A stretch of 64,000 nucleotides of DNA from Pseudomonadota bacterium (lineage in GTDB: Bacteria > Pseudomonadota > Gammaproteobacteria > Pseudomonadales > Azotimanducaceae): contig JAQBUI010000013.1 of NCBI GenBank assembly GCA_027624035.1, forward strand, positions 1-64,000. The letters run 5' to 3'. Each line of letters opens with the position of its first letter. Position 1 is the first letter of the stretch. This document shows positions 43,029 through 50,354 of the stretch, piece after piece. The notes below the pieces were generated by a model. It was not told where the DNA came from. It saw only the letters and a program-made list of their open reading frames with translations, and did not search any database. The position numbers and the translations under genes are program-made.

Positions 43029-44585
43029 TCATGGACGCATGCCCCAGCGAACCGGCCCCTTCAGTTCTTCCAGTAGCGGTTCGATCCAATCGACCCAGCG
43101 ACACAGTCGGCTACGGGTGGCTCTTGGGTCAATCAACTCATGAACGGCAAAACTCTCCATCATCGGAAAGGGAGACCGGTTTTTCATCAACTCTTGTTCA
43201 AGTTCCTTGCGTTTCGCTTCCGGGTCGGCCGCAGCGGAGATTTCCTTGTGAAAGGCGACCGCCACGCCTCCTTCCACGGGGAGCGCACCCATTTCATAGG
43301 ACGGCCATGCCAGCTTGTAGGTATTGGGGGCAAAATGCGCGGCCGATGCCACCCCGAATGATTTGTGCACGGCAATGGTCGCCCAGGGCACGGTTGACTG
43401 GACGGCGGCCGCCACCGCACTCATGCCGTATCGAATGGCGGCAGAACGTTCGGCATCTGGGCCAATCATGAAGCCTGGTTCATCCAGGAAATTCACCACC
43501 GGCAGATGGAACGTGTCACACAGTTCCATCATGCGTTTGGCCTTCTGTGACCCCTGGGCGGTCATCGCGCCGGCGAAATGGGTACAATCATTGGCAATGA
43601 TTCCGACTGCAGCGCCATGGAGCCTGGCCAGACCAATGATCTGCCCATGGCCGAAGTCCCGGGCAATCTCAAAAAAAGACCCCTGATCGACCACATGGCC
43701 AATCAGGGCACGCATATCGAACGGAATTCTGCCGTCCCGTGGCACGATGGAAATGAGTTGTTCGTCCGCCCGGTTCGGATCATCATCGCAATGGACCCGG
43801 GGCGACAGCTGCCAGACGTTCTGGGGCAGGTACGACAGGAACGTTCTGATCTGTTCAAACGCGCCAGCCTCGGAGTCCGCAACGTTGTCCACAATTCCGC
43901 TCCGGGTATGGACTTTCCAGCCACCGAGTTCCTCCTTGGTCAGTGACACGCCGAGGGCGCGCTCGACCAGCGCAGGGCCCGCCACCATAACCTGGGAAGT
44001 CTCCTTGACCATGACCGAGAAATGAGACGCAACCAGGCGCCCCGCCGGGAACCCTGCCACCGGGCCCATGGCACCGGATACGACGGGCACCTGGGTCATC
44101 GCCTCGGCAATGATCTTGAAACGCGGCTCGCTGTAGACCGGACTTCCGACCGTGGTCGGCCTGGGGCCGCCACCGCCGGCGACGCTGCCGCCGCCGCCTT
44201 CGAGCATCCTGACCAGGGGCACCTTGAACTGAACCGCCAGTTCTTCAGCATAGATGCTCTTGCGCAGCCCGGCCCCGTTGGGGGAGCCTCCCTTCAACGT
44301 GAAGTCCTCGCCGCCGACGACGATTCTGCGGCCGTTGACTTCACCAAACCCCACGACATAGTTTGCAGGGGTAAACTCCCGAATGGAGCCATCGGCATCC
44401 CGCTCGGCAAAGCCGGCACCCTCGCCATGTTCCTCAAAAGTATCCGGTGCCACGAGGCCAGCGATGCGCTCCCGGATGGTCAACCGACCTTTGGCGTGGT
44501 GGATCTCGACTGACTCCTGGCCACCCTGCTGTTTCGAGAGGTCTCGCCGCAGTTCAATCTCGTGCGCTTCTTTGTGCCAGCTCAT
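43029..44585 (-). CDS. Acyl-CoA carboxylase carboxyltransferase (beta) subunit, orphan
   Basis: 518-residue carboxyltransferase of the AccD5/PccB/MccB type, with an N-terminal and a C-terminal crotonase-fold half. Signatures: KGRLTIRERI, the acyl-CoA-binding GGGGSVAGGGG stretch, GAMGPVAGFPAGR and NFLDEPGFMIGPDAERSAAIRYG. It would transfer CO2 from carboxybiotin to an acyl-CoA. No biotin carboxylase or biotin carrier gene is in the window, unlike the usual pccBA/mccB neighbourhoods. A perfect palindrome sits 21 bp before the start codon. Confidence 0.9.
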   Translation of the reverse strand: MSWHKEAHEIELRRDLSKQQGGQESVEIHHAKGRLTIRERIAGLVAPDTFEEHGEGAGFAERDADGSIREFTPANYVVGFGEVNGRRIVVGGEDFTLKGGSPNGAGLRKSIYAEELAVQFKVPLVRMLEGGGGSVAGGGGPRPTTVGSPVYSEPRFKIIAEAMTQVPVVSGAMGPVAGFPAGRLVASHFSVMVKETSQVMVAGPALVERALGVSLTKEELGGWKVHTRSGIVDNVADSEAGAFEQIRTFLSYLPQNVWQLSPRVHCDDDPNRADEQLISIVPRDGRIPFDMRALIGHVVDQGSFFEIARDFGHGQIIGLARLHGAAVGIIANDCTHFAGAMTAQGSQKAKRMMELCDTFHLPVVNFLDEPGFMIGPDAERSAAIRYGMSAVAAAVQSTVPWATIAVHKSFGVASAAHFAPNTYKLAWPSYEMGALPVEGGVAVAFHKEISAAADPEAKRKELEQELMKNRSPFPMMESFAVHELIDPRATRSRLCRWVDWIEPLLEELKGPVRWGMRP

Positions 44586-44605
44586 GGTGACCTCGAATTA
44601 TCTTC

Positions 44606-44621
44606 GTTCGAATCTTCGAAC
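44606..44621. promoter_or_regulatory. Palindromic operator candidate upstream of the carboxyltransferase
   Basis: GTTCGAA-TC-TTCGAAC (44606-44612 and 44615-44621) is a perfect 7-bp inverted repeat with a 2-bp centre, starting 21 bp upstream of the start codon at 44585. It lies in the 265-bp divergent gap shared with pntAA. The position fits a repressor or MerR-family site; the protein is unknown. Confidence 0.45.
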
Positions 44622-44815
44622 CCGAATCGTTTTAGAAAGTGGCGTCAGGCGCCGGTCTGTTCAGGCCTTTATATCAAGTTGCCGACGTTTCCCACAACCG
44701 CGGGATCACATCGATCAATTTGACTACAGTCTGCATTAGAAATGCCGCACCGATCGTGATACTTTTCGCGTCTTTGAGAGCCGCGCCTTGTTTGTGCCAT
44801 GGCGGTCCGGCCGAT

Positions 44816-44840
44816 TACTTGCAAAATAATACTTGCAAAA
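44816..44840 (+). repeat. Direct repeat just upstream of pntAA
   Basis: TACTTGCAAAA occurs at 44816-44826 and again at 44830-44840, 14 bp apart start to start, with an AT-rich link. It ends at the GAGG ribosome-binding site, so it is in the -35/-10/leader zone of the transhydrogenase operon. It may be a regulator binding pair or promoter duplication. Confidence 0.45.
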
Positions 44841-44850
44841 GAGGTTACCT

Positions 44851-45978
44851 ATGCAGATTGCAGTTCCGGCCGAGACATGGGCCAACGAAAGGCGCGTCGC
44901 ACTGATCCCTGATTCCGTCAAGAAACTGTGCGGCCAGGGGTTGTCTGTCACCGTTCAGAGCGGCCTCGGCCAGCATTCAGGCTTTACCGACGACGATTAT
45001 GAGGCGGCAGGTGCCACGGTGTCTGCCGACCGAAACGCGGTCTTGAGTGGCGGCGATATCGTGTTGCGGGTCCGCAAACCTTCTCTGGAGGAAATCGGCC
45101 AGCTCAAATCCGGAGCGATTCATATCAGCTACCTTGACCCCTACAATGAGAAAGAACTCATCGATGCACTGGCGTCCCGGGGGGCCACGGCCATCAGCAT
45201 GGAGATGATTCCCCGCACCACAAGGGCCCAGAAAATGGATGCACTGTCCTCCCAGGCGAATCTGGCCGGCTATGTCATGGTGATCGCAGCAGCCCAGAGG
45301 CTGAATCGGATCCTGCCGATGATGATGACCCCGGCCGGGACGCTGAGCCCTGCCCGGGTCTTTGTCATTGGCGCCGGTGTAGCCGGCCTGCAGGCCATTG
45401 CGACCGCCAAACGCCTGGGTGCCAAGGTTCAAGCATTCGATACCAGACCGGTGGTGGCCGAGCAGGTTGCCTCACTGGGCGCGAAGTTTGTCGAGATTGA
45501 CCTCGGCGACACCGGCCAGACCAAGGACGGCTACGCGAGGGAACTGACCGAACAGCAGCTTGAAATGCAGCGCCAGGGTATGAAGGATGTGATCAGCCAC
45601 TCCGATATCGTGATCACCACAGCACAGGTCTTCGGACGGCCAGCGCCGCGCATTGTCACGAAAGACATGGTCGAGGCCATGTCTGCCGGTGGGGTGATCG
45701 TCGATATGGCGGTCGAATCCGGTGGCAACGTCGAAGGCAGCGTCGCCGATGAGGTCGTCGATGTGAACGGCGTGTCTATCGTCGGTATCTCCAATCTGCC
45801 TTCCGAGGTCCCACGGGACGCCAGTGCGATGTATTCATCGAACCTCTTCAATCTGGTCTCGGAGTACTGGGACCCAGAGGCAAGTCAGTTCAATCTGGAC
45901 CTTGAAGACGACATCCTGAAGGGATGTGTCATCACCCACGGTGGTGAGATCGTCAACGAAGCCATCAAGAACAACTAG
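44851..45978 (+). CDS. pntAA: NAD(P) transhydrogenase subunit alpha part 1 (PntAA)
   Basis: 375-residue NAD(H)-binding domain I of proton-translocating transhydrogenase, which makes NADPH from NADH using the proton gradient. Signatures: MQIAVPAETWANERRVALIP, RVFVIGAGVAGLQAIATAKRLGAKV (Rossmann Gly motif) and VIVDMAVESGGNVEGS. GAGG lies 8 nt before the ATG at 44851; an earlier in-frame start at 44833 was rejected. It is first in the operon pntAA-pntAB-pntB, the split alpha arrangement of many bacteria other than E. coli. Confidence 0.95.
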   Translation: MQIAVPAETWANERRVALIPDSVKKLCGQGLSVTVQSGLGQHSGFTDDDYEAAGATVSADRNAVLSGGDIVLRVRKPSLEEIGQLKSGAIHISYLDPYNEKELIDALASRGATAISMEMIPRTTRAQKMDALSSQANLAGYVMVIAAAQRLNRILPMMMTPAGTLSPARVFVIGAGVAGLQAIATAKRLGAKVQAFDTRPVVAEQVASLGAKFVEIDLGDTGQTKDGYARELTEQQLEMQRQGMKDVISHSDIVITTAQVFGRPAPRIVTKDMVEAMSAGGVIVDMAVESGGNVEGSVADEVVDVNGVSIVGISNLPSEVPRDASAMYSSNLFNLVSEYWDPEASQFNLDLEDDILKGCVITHGGEIVNEAIKNN

Positions 45979-45993
45979 AAATCAGGAGCACAC

Positions 45994-46284
45994 GTGGAAG
46001 TCGTCTTTCTCATCTTTATACTCGTTCTATCGATCTTCCTTGGATTTGAGCTCATATCCAAGGTTCCCGCAACACTGCATACGCCGCTCATGTCCGGCGC
46101 CAACGCGATTTCCGGGATCACCCTCGCCGGTGCATTCGTCTCGGCCGGAGCAGCGGATTCCCAGATGGCGACACTGCTTGGCACCGCCGCTGTGACATTC
46201 GCCACCATCAATGTGGTCGGTGGCTACCTGGTCACAGACCGGATGCTCTCGATGTTCAAGAGCAGGAGTGCGACAGGACGATGA
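45994..46284 (+). CDS. pntAB: NAD(P) transhydrogenase subunit alpha part 2 (PntAB)
   Basis: 96-residue membrane subunit with three hydrophobic helices; ELISKVPATLHTPLMSGANAISGI is the conserved domain II segment. GTG start at 45994 (15 nt after the pntAA stop). It overlaps pntB by 4 nt (ATGA), indicating coupled translation. Confidence 0.94.
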   Translation: MEVVFLIFILVLSIFLGFELISKVPATLHTPLMSGANAISGITLAGAFVSAGAADSQMATLLGTAAVTFATINVVGGYLVTDRMLSMFKSRSATGR

Positions 46285-47642
46285 ATATCGAATTGCTGGC
46301 AAATCTTTCCTACATCGTTGCAGCGGTGCTGTTTATTTTCGGCCTCAAGATGCTGGGCCATCCCGGTACGGCCCGGCGCGGCAACCTGCTGTCTTCCATT
46401 GGTATGTTCATCGCGGTGGTGGCGGGCCTGACTGCCGAAGGCATCGTCAGCTTTGAGTACATCATTGGCGGCGTGATCCTCGGTTCCATTATCGGCGCCC
46501 TTGCTGCCAGACTCGTTGCCATGACCAGCATGCCGGAGATGGTGGCTCTGTTTAACGGTTCCGGTGGCACGGCCAGCCTTCTGGTCGGCTGGGGAACACT
46601 GTATGGCGGCGACATTGCCACGTTCACTGCCGTGACGGTACTGCTCGCCATCCTGATCGGCGGCATCACCTTTACCGGCAGTCTGATTGCCTACGCCAAA
46701 CTGAGCGAAACCATCAACAGCGCAGCACTGGTGTTCACTGGACAACGAATCGTAAACAGCCTGATTCTGGTGGCACTGCTGGCTTCCTGCGTCATGTTCG
46801 TGAATGACCCGGCGCCCGACTCGGTATGGCTCTACAGCGTACTCGCACTGGCCCTGGTGCTGGGCATCATGGCCGTCATTCCCATTGGCGGCGCGGACAT
46901 GCCTGTCGTCATCTCGCTGCTGAACAGCTATTCCGGCATCGCGGCCTGTGCGGCGGGCTTTGCCATCAACAACAACATTCTTATCGTTGCGGGCTCGCTG
47001 GTTGGTGCGTCCGGCATCATCCTCACCAACATCATGTGCAAGGCCATGAACCGGTCACTGGCTAACGTGCTGTTCAGTGGTTTTGGAGCCGTCAAACAGG
47101 GTAAGGCGATCGAGGGAGAGGTCAAGCCCATCACGGTCGAAGATGCCTACTACATCCTTGAAGCGGCCTCCAACGTCTGTTTCGTACCGGGCTACGGGAT
47201 GGCTGTGGCCCAGGCTCAGCATGTGGTCAAGGAACTGGGCGAGATCCTGGAAAGGAACGGTGCCGAGGTATCCTATGCGATCCACCCGGTGGCAGGACGC
47301 ATGCCCGGCCACATGAATGTACTGCTGGCTGAGGCGGATGTTCCCTATGAACAGCTGGTTGAAATGGACGACATCAACCCCCGCATTCAGAATGTGGATG
47401 TCGCCATCGTCATTGGTGCCAACGACGTGGTCAACCCCAGCGCCCGCAGCGATCCGGACAGCCCGATCTATGGCATGCCGATCATCAATGTGGATCAGGC
47501 CCGAACCGTCTTTGTACTGAAGCGATCCATGGCGAGCGGGTTTTCCGGGGTGGACAATCCGCTGTTTTTTGGTGAAAACACCCGGATGCTGTTTGGCGAC
47601 GCCAAGGAATCCATTTCGAAGGTGGTAGCGGAATTCGGCTAG
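46281..47642 (+). CDS. pntB: NAD(P) transhydrogenase subunit beta (PntB)
   Basis: 453-residue beta subunit. The first half has about nine membrane helices (domain II, including MPEMVALFNGSGGTASLLVGW and IGGADMPVVISLLNSYSG). The last third is the NADP(H)-binding domain III, with FVPGYGMAVAQAQHVVKEL and IVIGANDVVNPSAR. Together with PntAA and PntAB it forms the full enzyme. It ends 4 nt inside the convergent AraC-type gene. Confidence 0.95.
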   Translation: MNIELLANLSYIVAAVLFIFGLKMLGHPGTARRGNLLSSIGMFIAVVAGLTAEGIVSFEYIIGGVILGSIIGALAARLVAMTSMPEMVALFNGSGGTASLLVGWGTLYGGDIATFTAVTVLLAILIGGITFTGSLIAYAKLSETINSAALVFTGQRIVNSLILVALLASCVMFVNDPAPDSVWLYSVLALALVLGIMAVIPIGGADMPVVISLLNSYSGIAACAAGFAINNNILIVAGSLVGASGIILTNIMCKAMNRSLANVLFSGFGAVKQGKAIEGEVKPITVEDAYYILEAASNVCFVPGYGMAVAQAQHVVKELGEILERNGAEVSYAIHPVAGRMPGHMNVLLAEADVPYEQLVEMDDINPRIQNVDVAIVIGANDVVNPSARSDPDSPIYGMPIINVDQARTVFVLKRSMASGFSGVDNPLFFGENTRMLFGDAKESISKVVAEFG

Positions 47643-48712
47643 ACCGTCTTCATTTTCCGGTACTGATAGGGAGAAACCCGGGCCCATTTGGTGAAGGCCC
47701 GTCGAAAATTGGTGACCTCGGTATAGCCCAGCAGCTCGGAGATTTCCTGCACCGAGAGGTCAGTGGTCACCAGATATTCGATCGCGAGCCTCTTTCGGAC
47801 GTCGTCCAGGATACGCTGGTAGCTGGTACCGATCGACTGCAGCCGCCGCCTCAGGGTACGGGCCCCAATACAAAGGTGCTCTGCGACCACATCCAGCTTC
47901 GGAAACTCGCCCGGCGAACTGAGCAGTTGATGACAGATTCGGGAAACAATGTCCTCACGGATGTCCATCTGGTCCAGCAACGTCCGGCAGGATTCTTCAC
48001 AGATCCGGGCGGTATTGGCATCCGCTGCTGACAGTGGGGACATGAGCAGTGACCGCGCAAACCGGTACTCGCAGAAGGGCTGTTCAAAGCGCACCGGACA
48101 CTCAAAAGCCGCCATGTAACGCGCCATCGCCGCCGTCCGGCGATAGTTCAGGCTGATTCCGGAGGGCCGAAAATCATCGCCGATCAGCAGACTGATCAGC
48201 GGTGTGATCCCGGCAAACAGTTCCTCAACCACCATCTGCGCCACGTTGTCGGCAGGGAGCATGTGCTCGACCCGCAATACCGCTTCATCCTGGTCCACCA
48301 GGAATGTCAGTTCGAACATCGCCCCGGCCATCTTGTGGTACCTGACGGCAATCTGAACTGCCTGCTCAAGGGTAGCACTGCTCATCATGGCATAACCCAG
48401 AAGGCCATAGTCGGAAATGCTGACGACTCGTCGCGCATCAAGCCAGAAGCCAGGATCATCCACCAGTGACAGGATGTTCTCGAGTTGGATGATGCGTTGC
48501 CGGTAGGTCACCCGGTGTTCAGGGTCCAGCAGATCCTGACTGGTGATGGCAGTTCGCTTCAGCACATCGTCGCTCGTAAACCCGCGACGGGACATCTGGG
48601 TCAGGGACTGGTTGACCAGGCTCACCGGGACGGCACGCTTGTCCAGGCTATGGTAGTCAAACGCTGACCGCCATTGGACCGGCAGCGGGGATCCAGGTTC
48701 GGGCTTGTCCAT
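47639..48712 (-). CDS. AraC-family transcriptional regulator (OruR/ArgR-like N-terminal domain)
   Basis: 357-residue regulator. The N-terminal arabinose-binding-type (Arabinose_bd) domain spans about 20-200. The C-terminal AraC DNA-binding domain has LDVVAEHLCIGARTLRRRLQ (first helix-turn-helix, about 265) and LSVQEISELLGYTEVTNFRRAFTKWARVSPYQYRK (second). The ATG at 48712 overlaps the TGA of the upstream zinc-ribbon gene by one base (TGATG), so the two are coupled. Its target is not shown; the convergent pnt operon and the coupled zinc-ribbon gene are candidates. Confidence 0.92.
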   Translation of the reverse strand: MDKPEPGSPLPVQWRSAFDYHSLDKRAVPVSLVNQSLTQMSRRGFTSDDVLKRTAITSQDLLDPEHRVTYRQRIIQLENILSLVDDPGFWLDARRVVSISDYGLLGYAMMSSATLEQAVQIAVRYHKMAGAMFELTFLVDQDEAVLRVEHMLPADNVAQMVVEELFAGITPLISLLIGDDFRPSGISLNYRRTAAMARYMAAFECPVRFEQPFCEYRFARSLLMSPLSAADANTARICEESCRTLLDQMDIREDIVSRICHQLLSSPGEFPKLDVVAEHLCIGARTLRRRLQSIGTSYQRILDDVRKRLAIEYLVTTDLSVQEISELLGYTEVTNFRRAFTKWARVSPYQYRKMKTV

Positions 48713-49341
48713 CACTCCGCCATGGGTTGGGTTGGAAGCAACCTCGGGACACCATAGTAACGTTGTCTGCGAACTTCCGAGACGGCATATTCAACAAACT
48801 GCAAAGACACGCCCAGAGCATTGCCCATGAGGTTTACCCTCAAACGATCTTCATACTGGATTTCACAGCAGACGTGGGTGGCCAGGAAAGCGGCTTCAAT
48901 GATCTTCAGTTTTGCTGATTCATTCATGTAGACGGCAAGACCGGAGAGCCGCTTCATGATGTCATCACCTTCGAGGTCGATGATGGTCCGTTCGATGTCA
49001 CTCGAGGGAAACGGGAATCCGGATACTCTTGCCGCAATGTCCTGAATGATGCGAATCTGGTGTCGCATTCCGTATCCGGTCATGATGTACGCCGACACCA
49101 GGCGAACGGCAGTCACGTGGCTGGGCTCGGCCGATGCCATGTCGGGAAAGGCCGTTTCACAACCCTGACAGAGGACATAATCGGCAACTGACTCAAGCGG
49201 TGCCACGGGAAAACCAAACACCGTGAAGTAACTGGTCTCAAGGGCATGCACGAACTCACGTTCATCCCGGCAGACCGCACACTCCCGATTGCCTGCGGCC
49301 GTCATCCTGCGCCGCACCCGTTCACCGAATAGGAAAAACAC
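48712..49341 (-). CDS. Zinc-ribbon protein of unknown function
   Basis: 209 residues. The N-terminus carries paired Cys motifs CAVC (21-24) and CQGC (58-61), a zinc-ribbon, followed by a mainly helical region including a short hydrophobic stretch near the C-terminus. A GTG at 49341 has GAGG at good spacing (9 nt); the TTG at 49347 lies only 3 nt from it. The stop overlaps the start of the AraC-family gene, so the products are probably functionally linked. No named domain is recognised. Confidence 0.75.
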   Translation of the reverse strand: MFFLFGERVRRRMTAAGNRECAVCRDEREFVHALETSYFTVFGFPVAPLESVADYVLCQGCETAFPDMASAEPSHVTAVRLVSAYIMTGYGMRHQIRIIQDIAARVSGFPFPSSDIERTIIDLEGDDIMKRLSGLAVYMNESAKLKIIEAAFLATHVCCEIQYEDRLRVNLMGNALGVSLQFVEYAVSEVRRQRYYGVPRLLPTQPMAE

Positions 49342-49498
49342 GCTCAATCACCTCACCATGGTGGCTGAATCCGCCCTGAACAGGTTACCTGAACCCGGCT
49401 TGCCGGACGGGACCACCATCAGTTAACCAGCTCCGGGCCTGTTATTTCAAGCCCGATGGCAGCCTTGAGCGCGTCCGGGTCGGGCGGGCCTTGCGGGG

Positions 49499-50191
49499 TT
49501 AGAACTTGTACACCAGCGTCACCGTGGACTCGGAATCTGTCTTCTGTTTACCGACCGGCGCATCAGATGAGTGCTTGAATTTGATCGCGAGTTTCATCGC
49601 GAGATTGCCGGAGATAGCAGATTCCAGCGATGACTCAGAACGGGAAGTCGTCAGTTCACTACCGATCTCGGTGCTCAGAAACTGCTTGAATATCGCATTG
49701 TCACCGATGTGCCAGACGTACTGCGCCGCCAGGCTGACAATCTCGTCTGTCTCAGTGACTCCTGTATCGAGCCGACTCCGCTTTTGACCCACACCAAAGT
49801 CCGCGTCGAATGACATGGTTTCGGTCTCAAGAAACCTCTGGCCATAGCCTACCGTCACATCCATCTGGCGTTTGAAGCCGCTAAACCTGTCCTGCTCGTA
49901 GGCTGCCCGGCCGAAAAGGCTTCGTCCCCGGTCGAGTTTGCGTCCGAGCCGGTAAAAGCCACTGTATTTCTCAGCGGACTCGACACCGTCCCTGGCGGCT
50001 GACAGGGATTCCACGTGTATACGGTTGACGAACAGTTCACCATCTCTCGTGGCATCGGCGCGAAACTTGACAGTCTCCTGTTCCGTGTTGCCACTGGTGA
50101 ACACCGCCCCGAGTTCAACCTCGCTGACCCACTCAGATGCTGCTGCCGGCATGGCTGCAACCAGCAACAAAAGATAAACCACCTTCCTCAT
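49499..50191 (-). CDS. DUF481 outer-membrane beta-barrel protein
   Basis: 230 residues. Signal peptide at 1-18 (VVYLLLLVAAMPAAA). The mature protein is rich in alternating beta strands ending in the aromatic VTLVYKF, typical for an outer-membrane barrel. GAVFTSGNTEQETVKFRADATRDGE is the DUF481 (YdiY-like) hallmark. GGAGCGCG precedes the ATG at 50191; a longer in-frame start at 50269 has no signal peptide and was rejected. Function of the family is not settled. Confidence 0.88.
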   Translation of the reverse strand: MRKVVYLLLLVAAMPAAASEWVSEVELGAVFTSGNTEQETVKFRADATRDGELFVNRIHVESLSAARDGVESAEKYSGFYRLGRKLDRGRSLFGRAAYEQDRFSGFKRQMDVTVGYGQRFLETETMSFDADFGVGQKRSRLDTGVTETDEIVSLAAQYVWHIGDNAIFKQFLSTEIGSELTTSRSESSLESAISGNLAMKLAIKFKHSSDAPVGKQKTDSESTVTLVYKF

Positions 50192-50354
50192 TAGTAACGC
50201 GCTCCGCCGTGAAAAAAGGCGGGAGTATAGCACGGTTGGGTTGGCCAGCGCTTTCGACGGGTCATCCACGCTCGACGTACCGACCCCACTCTCGAGTGGA
50301 TTTCAGGCAGTTCTTCAGCCGGCCGGGATTCTGGGGCGGACCGGATGCGGGGGG

